DNA of 64,000 bases, from assembly GCF_000568405.1 (NCBI RefSeq), contig NZ_ARZY01000019.1, forward strand, positions 1 to 64,000, written 5' to 3'. The DNA is from Catenovulum agarivorans DS-2 (GTDB taxonomy: Bacteria > Pseudomonadota > Gammaproteobacteria > Enterobacterales > Alteromonadaceae). Positions 18,636-27,797 of the stretch are shown here, in pieces. The translations under genes were made by a program, and so were the position numbers. Numbering within the stretch: position 1 is the first letter of the stretch; every line of letters begins with the position of its first letter. The notes beneath the pieces were generated by a model. The model was not told where the DNA came from. It searched no databases and saw only the letters and a program-made list of their open reading frames with translations.

Positions 18636-20060
18636 GTGAGTGTAGTTTTGAATTTGCCCAAATGGTTACGGTTTGCATATCTATGCTGTTTTAGTGCGCT
18701 ATTAAGTGCATGCAGCCATAAGCCAGATGTTGCACCGAAAAAGATGGATATTCAAATTCCAGAACAATGGCAGAGTTTACAATCTGATGTGGCAACGCCC
18801 CAGCACAATACGCAGTTATTGCAATTACCCAATGAGTTGCAAGGCCTTATAGCTCAGGCGTTAGCACAGAATACGGACTTTTCGGTCGCGATGCAGCGTC
18901 TGCAAATGAGCGCAGCAGATTTGCAGATTGCCCAAGGCCAATTGTTACCGGATGTTTCAGCTGCATCAGGCTGGAGTTACAACGAACGTTTCAACGATAA
19001 TGACAAGCGCATCGATAGCAAAAGTTTGTCACATAAGTTAAGAGTTGCATGGGAGCTTGATGTTTGGGGAAGACTTGCTGAACAAGAAAACGCCGCGAGT
19101 GCTGATTGGCAGGCAGTGCAAGCAGATTACCAAGATGCTCAGCAATCGTTAGTTGCACAAGTAATTCAAGCTTATTTAGATTTAACCCTTAACACCGAGT
19201 TATCAGCTTTATTTGCTGCCAACTTTGCAAATCAACAAAAACGAGTTTCAACTATGTTGAACCGGGTTGACTTGGGTTTAGCGAAACCAGTCGATTTATA
19301 TTTGGCGAAAACCAGTTTGCACAATATAGAAACTCAGCTGTCTACTCAAAAGTCTCGTGTGAACGCTGCGCGTAGTCGGCTGAATATTTTATTGGGGCGC
19401 TACCCCACTTCACCACTTAAATTGAATTTTGAACCAGTGCAAATAGCTGATTTTTCATTAAGCATTAATCCAGCCAACGTATTGCAATCTAGGCCAGACA
19501 TACGAGCTGCGGAATATAGAGTCGCGAGTGCGTTTAATCAATGGAAATCTAGTTCTAAGGGGTATCTACCGAGTTTTAGGTTGGCCGCAGATATTAGTAG
19601 CAGCGAAAGCAGTTTACGTGATTTGTTTAATTGGCAATCTTGGCTAGCGCGCCTTGCTGCGGATATTTCAATGCCTATATTTGACGCTGATAGGCTAGAG
19701 AATATCCATTTAAAAAACGCCAGTAAAGAGCAAATTGCGTGGCTTAATTATCAAAAGCGAATTTTAACCGCGATGAAAGAAATAGAAAGCAGCGTATATG
19801 CTGAATATGAACTAAATGAACGTAAAAGTGCCATTTTTCAATCAACTAATGCTATCCAAGCCGCTGAACAATTGTTATTGGCTCAGTATGAGCAAGGAAT
19901 CACCAATAGTAGTTCGGTATTTAATATTCAAAGTAGACGTATTAACAGCCAAGCTGACTTAGTAAGAGTTAATCACGCTATTTTATCTAATCGAGTAACG
20001 CTGACATTGGCATTAGGCGAACATTTCAATTTTGAGGTAAAGGCAAATGAAACATACTAG
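18636..20060 (+). CDS. Outer-membrane efflux lipoprotein (OprM/NodT family)
   Basis: This is the channel component of a tripartite efflux pump. The protein has 474 residues and a lipoprotein signal ending ALLSAC (Cys26). Two outer-membrane-efflux repeats of long coiled-coil helices and beta strands follow: residues ~70-250 (LIAQALAQNTDFSVAMQRLQ, VAWELDVWGRLAEQENAA) and ~280-470 (NVLQSRPDIRAAEYRVASAF, SMPIFDADRLENI). The start is GTG at 18636; an ATG further upstream in another frame stops immediately, and a TTG four codons downstream is an alternative. It overlaps the adaptor gene by 14 bp. Confidence 0.93.
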   Translation: MSVVLNLPKWLRFAYLCCFSALLSACSHKPDVAPKKMDIQIPEQWQSLQSDVATPQHNTQLLQLPNELQGLIAQALAQNTDFSVAMQRLQMSAADLQIAQGQLLPDVSAASGWSYNERFNDNDKRIDSKSLSHKLRVAWELDVWGRLAEQENAASADWQAVQADYQDAQQSLVAQVIQAYLDLTLNTELSALFAANFANQQKRVSTMLNRVDLGLAKPVDLYLAKTSLHNIETQLSTQKSRVNAARSRLNILLGRYPTSPLKLNFEPVQIADFSLSINPANVLQSRPDIRAAEYRVASAFNQWKSSSKGYLPSFRLAADISSSESSLRDLFNWQSWLARLAADISMPIFDADRLENIHLKNASKEQIAWLNYQKRILTAMKEIESSVYAEYELNERKSAIFQSTNAIQAAEQLLLAQYEQGITNSSSVFNIQSRRINSQADLVRVNHAILSNRVTLTLALGEHFNFEVKANETY

Positions 20061-21303
20061 GCTTTTTAACTCTGTGTCTATTAACTATGGTTTGTGGGTT
20101 AAATGGCTCGTTACTCCATTGGTACTAATTTCACTGGTATACGGCGGATTGGCCTGGTTTAACGCTAATCAACCTGAGCCTAAATCTCGGCCGAACAAGG
20201 TAAAAAAAATCCGTGTATTTACTTATCCTTCAAAGCAACAAAATTTACAACTAAAAGCGTATAGCCAAGGAGAAGTTACCGCGGTTAACGAAATTGATTT
20301 AAAACCACAGGTCAGTGGTAATTTAGTTTATGTTGCAGACAACTTTGTCTCTGGCGGTATTATTCGACAAGGTCAGTTATTGCTAGAAATTGACCCAACA
20401 GACTATGAGTTAGCCGTTACACAAAAACAGGCCAAAGTGATTCAAGCACGTCAGCAACTAGAACATGCTCAAGCTGAAGCCGATGCGGCTGCAATAGAAC
20501 TGGCAAGTTTAGGCAGAACTCAAGTAAGTGATTTGGCCTTGCGTAAGCCACAATTAGAGCAAGCTAGAGCCAGCCTCGCTGCGGCGAAAGCAGAGCTTGA
20601 AAAAGCCGAATTGGATTTAGCACGGACAAAAATTTATGCACCTTTTAATGGCAGAGTTGCCAAAGAAAGTGTCAGCCGCTTCCAATATGTTAATAAGGGT
20701 AGCAATGTCGCGAGATTATTCTCAACAGATTTAGCTGAAATTCGTCTACCGGTTAATCTAGATGATTTGCAGCAAATTCGTTTGCCTAGTGCGTATTTTA
20801 GTAATTACACCGATTCACAGTATACGGTTGAGTTATTTGATGGAATGGAGCCAAGCGCCAATCGTTGGCAAGGTAAAATCGTTCGAACTGAAGCGAATAT
20901 AGACGCTAAAACTCGTTCTGTATATTTAGTCGCGCAAGTGAAGGACCCTTATAAAAGTGAATTTACTCCGCTTTTAAATGGGAGTTTTGTACATGCAGAG
21001 ATTGCAGGGGCTTGGGTTGATGGTGTTAGTTTATTGCCAAAAAATTCGTTGAGGAATAATGGTCAACTTTGGGTTGTCGATAAAAATAATCAATTGTTGA
21101 TCGTCGATGCAAAGGTTTTGCAGCGCACACAAGATCACATAGTTGTTGCTGACCTACCCAATAAAACTAAAGTGATCACCTCTTCATTAGCAATGGCAAC
21201 AGCAGGAATGAAAGTCATTCCGATAAATAACAAGCATAAGGCGAGCACGAGTGTCGCTTTAACTGTCAGCGGACAACATAAGGAAGACAACAATGCCTTC
21301 TAA
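20047..21303 (+). CDS. RND efflux periplasmic adaptor (membrane fusion protein)
   Basis: A 418-residue protein with one N-terminal membrane anchor (residues ~17-38). The biotinyl-lipoyl-like half VNEIDLKPQVSGNLVYVADN is followed by a long alpha-helical hairpin (~residues 120-190, Ala/Glu/Gln rich), then LARTKIYAPFNGRVAKE and beta-barrel domains. It links the inner-membrane pump to the outer-membrane channel. It overlaps both neighbours (14 bp upstream, 11 bp downstream), so the three genes form one translationally coupled operon. Confidence 0.93.
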   Translation: MKHTRLFNSVSINYGLWVKWLVTPLVLISLVYGGLAWFNANQPEPKSRPNKVKKIRVFTYPSKQQNLQLKAYSQGEVTAVNEIDLKPQVSGNLVYVADNFVSGGIIRQGQLLLEIDPTDYELAVTQKQAKVIQARQQLEHAQAEADAAAIELASLGRTQVSDLALRKPQLEQARASLAAAKAELEKAELDLARTKIYAPFNGRVAKESVSRFQYVNKGSNVARLFSTDLAEIRLPVNLDDLQQIRLPSAYFSNYTDSQYTVELFDGMEPSANRWQGKIVRTEANIDAKTRSVYLVAQVKDPYKSEFTPLLNGSFVHAEIAGAWVDGVSLLPKNSLRNNGQLWVVDKNNQLLIVDAKVLQRTQDHIVVADLPNKTKVITSSLAMATAGMKVIPINNKHKASTSVALTVSGQHKEDNNAF

Positions 21304-24300
21304 TTCATTGTTGCTATGGTGGATCCGTAATCCGGTCGCAGCTAATCTTGCTATGTTGCTGCTTATGGTTGCGGGGGCGTTGAGCTATTTCTACTCAGTT
21401 GAAAAAGAACCCTTTCCAACAGTGCGTTTGCCTATTATGGACATCTCTATGCGCTGGCCTGGCGCAGGACCTAGAGAAATTGAAGACCAAATTGTCGTGC
21501 GCTTTGAAGAGGCAATTAAAAATGTTGAAGGCATTAAATATACGGTTTCACGTGCGTTAGAAGGGCGAGCTTTTGTCACCGTAACGGGTGAAGAAAAAAT
21601 AGATAGACGTAAGTTCGCTGATGATATTCGTGAAAAAATAAATTCAGTAAACGGCCTACCCAATGATGCAGACAAGGTTATGGTCACCGAGCGAACCAAT
21701 CGTGAACCAATGATTCGTATTGCGTTGCATGGCATGGTCGATACCGCTACATTAAACAAAGTTTCACGGGAAATTCGCCGTGAGGTCGGTTCCCTCCCCC
21801 TTATTTCGCTGGTTCAGGTAACGGGTGATTCAGCTGAAGAGGTTTCTATTGAAATTTCAGAAGAAAAGCTTAGTTATTATCAGCTAAGTTTTGATGAAGT
21901 CAGTGACGCGATTAAAAAGCAATCAATAAACTTGTCGGCCGGCGTCATTCGCAGTGAAACCGAATCATACACGTTAAGCGTACGAAGTCGCGCTGAATCG
22001 CAAACCGAGTTCGAAGATTTAATCATTCGCCGTAATGGTGACGGTGCCGTGTTAAGGTTAAGAGATGTCGCCAAGGTTATTGATGGACCTATAGTTGGCC
22101 GTTGGTATTCTTCATTTGATGGTGAGCCAGCGGTTTTAATCGATGTGATGAACTCGGATCATATGAACATACCTAAAATGTCAGAGAGTATTCGTCAATA
22201 TATCGAAAGAAAGCAAAAGCATTTACCACAGGGTTTAAGCCTTACAATATGGGATGACTGGAACAATGCATACCAAAGTCGGCTGTCTTCAATTTTTAAC
22301 AATGCAACCATGGGGTTGATTCTTGTATTTGCTACCCTACTGTTATTCCTTCAGCCCAAAGTAGCACTATGGGTCAGTATTGGTATTGCGACTGCATTTT
22401 CTGCTGCATTCTGGTTAATGCCTAGCTTTGATATATCGTTGAACATGATTTCGCTTTTTGCCTTTATGATGGTGATAGGTATTGTTGTTGACGATGCCAT
22501 AGTGATTGGCGAAAGTATTCATGCAGCAAACGAGAAAGGGCTATCGGGTGAACAAGCTGCATATCTGGGCGTTAAAGAGGTTTGCCAACCTGTTATTTTT
22601 GGTGTACTCACAACGGTTATTGTGTTTGTTCCTATGTCACTTTTACCTGGTAGCACTGCAGAGTTTACCCGCTCAATTGCATTTGTCGTCATTCTAGCCT
22701 TGTTATTTTCATTGTTTGAGTGTTTATGCATTTTGCCCAATCATTTAAAACATTTGACTGAATATTCAGCTCACAAGCGTCAAAGTCGTCTTAAAAAGTG
22801 CCAGCAGCAATTTGCCAACTGCTTAAATTATTCTGCTACTCATTTGTATCAACCAGCTATGCGGGTATTACTAAATTGGCGTTATTTAGTTGTCGGTATT
22901 TTTATTCTGGCGTTTCTGGCATCGATCAAGCTATTAAACGACAATCATATTTTGCAGTCGTTCGAGCCTAAAATCGAAGCCGATACCATTCGGTTGAATA
23001 TTTCCATGCCCGAAAATACCTCATTCGAACGAGTCCAACAAGTACATGAAACGCTTAATCGAGCACAGCAAAAACTAAACGAACACATAGCGCAACTGGA
23101 TTTAGAAAATAACCAGTTTGTTGAGCATGTATATACGCGTATTGGCAACACCAACATACGTAGTTTCATCAAATTAGTGCCAATGGAACACAGAGCCATG
23201 GACATTGACAGTGCAACAGCATTACTCACTGAATTTATTGGCGATATTCCTGATGCAGAAGAAATTGATTTTAAAACAACCTTAAACACCCGTGACCCGC
23301 GAATCGCATTTATGATCAGTGGCGAAAATTTGGATGCGATGACACTTGCTGCAGCAGAATTAAAAGAGCATATCGCTACTTATGATGATGTGTTTATGGT
23401 TAGAGACAACCTCGATAGAGGCAGTAAAGAAATTGTCTTAACCCTTAAACCAGGTGCTGATGCGATAGGGGTAAACATTCGTGAAGTCAGTAAACAAGTT
23501 AGACAAGCGTTCTTTGGCCAAGAAGTTCAACGTTTACCTCGCGCTGGGGGTGATGCTCGGGTAAAAGTTAGATACTCACGTAGTGAACGAGAAGCACTCG
23601 ACTCAATTTTTAAGCTGAAAATTCGCATGCGTGATGGTCGTGAAATCCCTTTAATGTCAGTCGTTGATTTAGAGATTAAGCCTGGAGTAAATCGAATTAT
23701 CAGGCGCGACGGCAAAAAAGTTGTGTGGATTTGGGCCGAATACGCAGGTTCGAATCGAGCTGAAGTTATAGACAGCGTGCGTAAAGAGTTTATGCCTGAT
23801 TGGCTCAAGCGCCATCCAGAAATATCGACCGACAGAAGTGGTCGAAATCAAGACCAACAAGCCTTTATTGATCAGGTAATTTATTATGAAGGAATGGCGT
23901 TTTTAGTCGCTTATGTCTTAATGGCGGTCGCTTTTGGTTCGTATAGCCAACCGCTATTAATTATGTCGGCGATACCCTTTGCCTTTTTGGGCTCGATTCT
24001 TGGGCATTGGGGGCATAGTATCTATTACGGTGCTTTTTCAATGTTAGGTATTTTGGCTGCGAGTGGTGTTGTGGTGAATGACAATTTAGTTTTAATAGAT
24101 AAACTAAATAAACTAAGCCGGCAAGGGATTAAGCCGTTTGATGCCATTTTACAAGCGGGCACCAGCCGTTTTCGCCCAATACTGTTAACTTCATTAACCA
24201 CTTTTATTGGCCTAGTACCTATGCTTTCTGGTGATAATGAGCAATCAAAATTTCTTGTGCCAATGGTTGTGTCGCTTGCGTATGGCGTTGTTATGGCGAC

Positions 24301-24424
24301 CTTAGTGACATTATTTTTCGTGCCTTGTTTGTATTTAGTTGGGGTTGATATCAAGCGCAAAACCCACGCGGCATTCGATTGGTGGAGCAACTTGGGAAAG
24401 CCTATTAACACTCAGAGCGAATAA
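21293..24424 (+). CDS. RND efflux pump permease (AcrB/MexB-like superfamily)
   Basis: A 1043-residue inner-membrane transporter with the RND layout of 12 membrane segments and two large periplasmic loops. The first segment is preceded by LLWWIRNPVAANLAML. The proton-relay pair is present at Asp400-Asp401 in GIVVDDAIVIGE. Repeats of the ACR_tran family run through both halves, including ILAASGVVVNDNLVLIDKLN near residue 920 and TSLTTFIGLVPML. The divergence from AcrB is large (for example FPTVRLPIMDISMRWPGAGP at the N-terminus). The substrate could be drugs, fatty acids or other toxicants; it cannot be told from sequence. Confidence 0.95.
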   Translation: MPSNSLLLWWIRNPVAANLAMLLLMVAGALSYFYSVEKEPFPTVRLPIMDISMRWPGAGPREIEDQIVVRFEEAIKNVEGIKYTVSRALEGRAFVTVTGEEKIDRRKFADDIREKINSVNGLPNDADKVMVTERTNREPMIRIALHGMVDTATLNKVSREIRREVGSLPLISLVQVTGDSAEEVSIEISEEKLSYYQLSFDEVSDAIKKQSINLSAGVIRSETESYTLSVRSRAESQTEFEDLIIRRNGDGAVLRLRDVAKVIDGPIVGRWYSSFDGEPAVLIDVMNSDHMNIPKMSESIRQYIERKQKHLPQGLSLTIWDDWNNAYQSRLSSIFNNATMGLILVFATLLLFLQPKVALWVSIGIATAFSAAFWLMPSFDISLNMISLFAFMMVIGIVVDDAIVIGESIHAANEKGLSGEQAAYLGVKEVCQPVIFGVLTTVIVFVPMSLLPGSTAEFTRSIAFVVILALLFSLFECLCILPNHLKHLTEYSAHKRQSRLKKCQQQFANCLNYSATHLYQPAMRVLLNWRYLVVGIFILAFLASIKLLNDNHILQSFEPKIEADTIRLNISMPENTSFERVQQVHETLNRAQQKLNEHIAQLDLENNQFVEHVYTRIGNTNIRSFIKLVPMEHRAMDIDSATALLTEFIGDIPDAEEIDFKTTLNTRDPRIAFMISGENLDAMTLAAAELKEHIATYDDVFMVRDNLDRGSKEIVLTLKPGADAIGVNIREVSKQVRQAFFGQEVQRLPRAGGDARVKVRYSRSEREALDSIFKLKIRMRDGREIPLMSVVDLEIKPGVNRIIRRDGKKVVWIWAEYAGSNRAEVIDSVRKEFMPDWLKRHPEISTDRSGRNQDQQAFIDQVIYYEGMAFLVAYVLMAVAFGSYSQPLLIMSAIPFAFLGSILGHWGHSIYYGAFSMLGILAASGVVVNDNLVLIDKLNKLSRQGIKPFDAILQAGTSRFRPILLTSLTTFIGLVPMLSGDNEQSKFLVPMVVSLAYGVVMATLVTLFFVPCLYLVGVDIKRKTHAAFDWWSNLGKPINTQSE

Positions 24425-24457
24425 TGCCCCCAATTTTTATAAGCGAGCCCAACAATA

Positions 24458-24490
24458 TTTGCTTGGCAAGTGGCTTTGTTGCCAAGCAAA
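24458..24490. terminator. Strong bidirectional hairpin between convergent genes
   Basis: TTTGCTTGGCAA and TTGCCAAGCAAA make a perfect 12-bp stem with a 9-base loop, 33 bp past the RND permease stop and 7 bp past the end of the opposing remnant. The arms begin and end with short T/A runs, so it can act on both strands. Confidence 0.75.
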
Positions 24491-24496
24491 CCTAGG

Positions 24497-25003
24497 CTAT
24501 AGTTCAACAAAAATAGCTTCAATTTTCACATTGCTGCTTGCGTTTGACACTGTATAACTTGCCACTGCCCCTTGCGAAATATCGTTCACCAGTACATCAG
24601 ATAATTTGTAACCTTCTTCTGCTGCAAAGGTGAAAGTTTGTGATTTGCCCGCTAGTAAAGTGATGTCTCCTTCCAATGGTTTGACATTACCGTGTGCACT
24701 GCTCGAAACTGAAAGTGTGTATTTTTGGCTATCGCAACCATTAAATACAATATTTTCAGTGGTGATTGGGTCAATTTGGTTGTAGGTGTTTTTGTTGCTT
24801 TCAGTTAAACACACATCATTAATTTTGACTTGGTCAAAACTAATGTCCGACATTTTATAAATATCACCATTGTCTAACACAGTGCCTTCAATTAAACCTT
24901 TAGACGCTTTAGCCGTTTGTTGATAGCCATTGCCCGTAAAATCGAGTTGCTGTCCGGTCACAGTAACATTTTCAAAGTGTTGGCGGTATTTGTTTTTGCT
25001 CAA
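24497..25003 (-). pseudogene. 3' remnant of a beta-helix glycosidase gene with a bacterial-repeat tail
   Basis: Residues ~10-90 of this reading frame show beta-helix style strands (HFENVTVTGQQLDFTGNGYQ; IYKMSDISFDQVKINDVCL) like the C-terminal coils of pectate-lyase-fold enzymes. Residues ~95-168 form a single bacterial-repeat (InlB-B-like) domain (GNVKPLEGDITLLAGKSQTF ... EGYKLSDVLVND). No start or signal peptide belongs to it. Its 5' end is spliced into the esterase remnant at about 24978, where one reading frame changes into the other. It is best read as the tail of a deleted gene. Confidence 0.6.
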
Positions 25004-25421
25004 TTAAGTAATCCAGCATTGCAGCTAAATTAAGCTCTTTTTCCATGCGCTGGCCATCAAGCACCAGTAACAAATTTGGCTTGTCACCTGCTTTATAATT
25101 ATAAGGGGTGTATACCCAATAATTACGTGGTGTGTTGTACCAAGTTTGTTCTAGTTGTGGTTGGGTTGGTGCAATTACATAGGGGGTAGATATTTTGCCT
25201 TTTTGTTTGGCATTAAATACTTTCGCAGTTTTAGTCGCCACTATTTCAGTTGGGTTATTGGGTAAAAGTTTTGCTGATATTGGGTAGTCGCTGTCTAGTC
25301 CATCTATAAGGTTAGACTTCACAACTGTATTGGCTTGAACATTAAATGCAAATGCAATGTTCAAAGCCAACAGCAAAGCTAAACTGCCAAAATTTAAAAC
25401 CCAAAACTTTAAAGCAATCAT
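24972..25421 (-). pseudogene. 5' remnant of an enterochelin-esterase-like hydrolase gene
   Basis: From the ATG at 25421 (overlapping the preceding stop as ATGA) the frame encodes a signal peptide (MIALKFWVLNFGSLALLLAL...VQA). The start of an esterase D/Fes-type domain follows: TWYNTPRNYWVYTPYNYKAG, then NLLLVLDGQ and LDYLIEQKQIPPTL. The family continues for about 200 more residues with the catalytic triad, but here the frame stops right after IPPTL and joins the beta-helix remnant. The nucleophile region is absent, so no activity is expected. Confidence 0.65.
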
Positions 25422-25933
25422 TGTTTCTTCTGCAACTGCTCGGGCAATGTCCAAGGGCTTTGGTTGTGCCAAGCCGTAGGTTTGCCTTCCATTGCGAGTT
25501 TATCGACAAACTGTAGGTCTTGTGCGGTTGGCGAAAATCGAGCATCTAATACTTTAACTGCAACATCGCTTTGGCTAATTTCAAATTCAATTGGTACTAG
25601 CCATAAGTTCCAGCGGTTTTTACCGCCCGCTTGTTTTACATATTCGTGGTCAAACGCTGTTACCCACCATTTGCCATATGGATCTTGAACTAAATTGCCG
25701 TGGCCAGCATTTTTAACCATCATTCGTCGTTTACCGTACGGGCCTTTTTTAATAAATGGATCACGTACCAATTCATCTAGTGCATTAAACGCTTGGTTAT
25801 GTGCTTTTAATAAGCTGAGTTTATCCGTGTTATCAGCCCACACCTTGCCGCTAACCAGCAATAAAAAGCCTACACAAAGCACACGTAAAAGCGCACTTGT
25901 CTTCAATCCTTTATAGTGATTATTGTTTAGCAT
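25418..25933 (-). pseudogene. Remnant of a GH43-like five-bladed propeller glycosidase
   Basis: The 171-residue frame starts with a clear signal peptide (ALLRVLCVGFLLLVSGKVWA). Within about 35 residues it passes into sequence typical of the last blades of GH43-like enzymes: GPYGKRRMMVKNAGHGNLVQ, DPYGKWWVTAFDHEY and later LDARFSPTAQ. A whole enzyme needs ~300 residues, so the N-terminal blades, with the first catalytic carboxylates, appear to have been lost in frame. It overlaps the sulfatase stop upstream by 14 bp and the esterase remnant by 4 bp, keeping the old operon joints. Confidence 0.55.
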
Positions 25934-27377
25934 TGATTAGCCCTTGCAGTTTTTTAACTACCTGAGGAAATTTGTCTGCTAGGTTATGTTGCTCTACTGG
26001 GTCTTTAGACAAATCAAATAATAAGTCACTATCGTTTGTAGGCACTCGACCAGACCGGCCAACATTATTCATGCCTTTTCTAATATATTTCCAGTTTTGA
26101 TAACGCACACCTGCAATTTTATTTTTGTAGCTTAAAAACACCGCTGATTCACTGCTAAATGAGCTCGTTACATCAGTCGATTGAAAGAGCGGCACTAGGC
26201 TTGTGCCATCTAGTTTATATGTAGATGCATCAACGCCTGCTAGTTGTAACACTGTTGGGACTAAATCAACTGTTGAGCTGATATGCGAACTCACCTGGTT
26301 TGCTTTAATTCGACTGGGCAAACTGATAATACCCGGTACACGCACACCGCCTTCGTAATTGGTAAATTTGCCATGACTGTAGGGTTTGGCTGAACCCGCG
26401 TGTGAACGATAACCTAGCCAAGGTCCATTGTCTGAGCTAAACACAATTAAGGTATTGTCTGATTGATTGGTCGCTTTTAGGTGGTTAATTAATTGGCCAA
26501 AGTAATAATCAATTTCTTCTACCGTGTCACCATACAAACCACCTTTGCTTTTGCCTTTAAAATTTTCGCTGGCAAATAAAGGTACATGTGGCATGGCTGG
26601 GGTTAAATATACAAAAAATGGCTCGCTTGAGTTACTAATAAACTCAATGGCTTTTTCAAAATAACGTTTAGTCAACGAGCTTTGCTCAGCTGGATATTCA
26701 ATAATTTTTTCACCTTCAAATAAAGGCACTAACTCTTTGATCCCCTTGTTTTTAATTATCTGTCTTTTTTTGCCGGCTTGTTTAACCATTTGTTGGTCTC
26801 TTTGTGCTTTCGCTAAGTCATATCCGTTATTAAATTTTACTTGCTCTGCAAACTCGTGTTTGTAGCCTATATACATATCGTTGCTAAAAGGTATGCCATA
26901 GTAATAATCAAATCCTTGAGCTGTTGGTAAAGTGGTTTTTAAATCACCCAAATGCCATTTGCCAATGGCGGCTGTTTTATAGCCCGCTGGTTTTAGCATT
27001 TCAGCCAAAGTAACTTGCTCTGGTTTCATGCCCATAGCATCTGGGAAATAAACACCTGTCACGCCATTATTTTTTGGCAATTTGCCTGTTAACAAAGCTG
27101 CTCGAGACGCACTACAAACCGACGAAGCAACATAAAAATCCGTCATACGTATGCCAGACTGGGCAAAATTATCCAAATTAGGCGTTTTGATAGTTTGTGA
27201 GCCATAGCTGGATAAGTCGGCATAACCTTGGTCATCGGTAAACACCACAATCACATTTGGTTTTTTCTGCTCATATTTTTTTGCATGGGATTGGTTTGCA
27301 TGCATTGTGCTTCCACAGCCAGTTATAAGAATACACACGCAAGCAAGTAAGAATATTTTTTTAGGTATATAGCTCAT
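25920..27377 (-). CDS. S1 family sulfatase, lipoprotein
   Basis: A formylglycine-dependent sulfatase of 485 residues. The lipoprotein signal ends LITGC (Cys21). Metal-binding FTDDQGYADLSSYG near residue 46 precedes the signature CSASR at Cys88, the residue converted to formylglycine. GKWHLGD, MPHVPLFAS and SSDNGPWLG supply further active-site residues. The C-terminal subdomain ends SDLLFDLSKDPVEQHNLADK, so the protein is complete. It should remove ester sulfate from algal saccharides at the outer or inner membrane; regiospecificity is unknown. It is the first gene of a minus-strand operon whose other three members are remnants, and it diverges from the GH27 operon across a 420-bp control region. 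Confidence 0.93.
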   Translation of the reverse strand: MSYIPKKIFLLACVCILITGCGSTMHANQSHAKKYEQKKPNVIVVFTDDQGYADLSSYGSQTIKTPNLDNFAQSGIRMTDFYVASSVCSASRAALLTGKLPKNNGVTGVYFPDAMGMKPEQVTLAEMLKPAGYKTAAIGKWHLGDLKTTLPTAQGFDYYYGIPFSNDMYIGYKHEFAEQVKFNNGYDLAKAQRDQQMVKQAGKKRQIIKNKGIKELVPLFEGEKIIEYPAEQSSLTKRYFEKAIEFISNSSEPFFVYLTPAMPHVPLFASENFKGKSKGGLYGDTVEEIDYYFGQLINHLKATNQSDNTLIVFSSDNGPWLGYRSHAGSAKPYSHGKFTNYEGGVRVPGIISLPSRIKANQVSSHISSTVDLVPTVLQLAGVDASTYKLDGTSLVPLFQSTDVTSSFSSESAVFLSYKNKIAGVRYQNWKYIRKGMNNVGRSGRVPTNDSDLLFDLSKDPVEQHNLADKFPQVVKKLQGLINAKQ

Positions 27378-27797
27378 AATTTAGGTCGTTAGTTACGATT
27401 CAGTTGTGGTTATTCTTCCACAACTTTAAATCTACCTGACTATCTAGACTTCCCAATAACTCGACATTTTGTATTGTTTTCGTCTATTTAACTAATCGAA
27501 AAAACGGTGTAATTAAGTGACTTCTGTGGAGTTTAACAGAAAGAAATGCTAACAAGAGTATAACGTGACTATCGGTCATATTTGATTTTGTGTCCCATAT
27601 TAAGCCAGTCGATTTATTCTAGAGTTTGCCAGAAGGCTATGTAATGTGTTGGTTTTAAATGAAAATTAAAGATTTTCAATTACTAAAGACAAATTGGCAA
27701 AGAATAAAGATTGATAGTCACTCCATTCATAGCGCTGTTCATTAAAAATTAACCCACTAATAACATTACAAACAAACCAAAGAAAAAGGGTTTATAC
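27378..27797. promoter_or_regulatory. Divergent control region between sulfatase and GH27 operons
   Basis: This 420-bp AT-rich gap separates two divergent polysaccharide operons and must hold both promoters. I see no convincing operator palindrome, riboswitch or small gene in it. A TTGATAGTCACTCCAT segment at 27712-27727 loosely resembles the TTGATACCCC motif found upstream of other operons here. Confidence 0.4.

Noticed and set aside
23730-23780. GGTTCGAATC-like string resembling a tRNA T-loop
   Set aside because: It lies in the RND permease coding sequence, and no acceptor or anticodon arms surround it.
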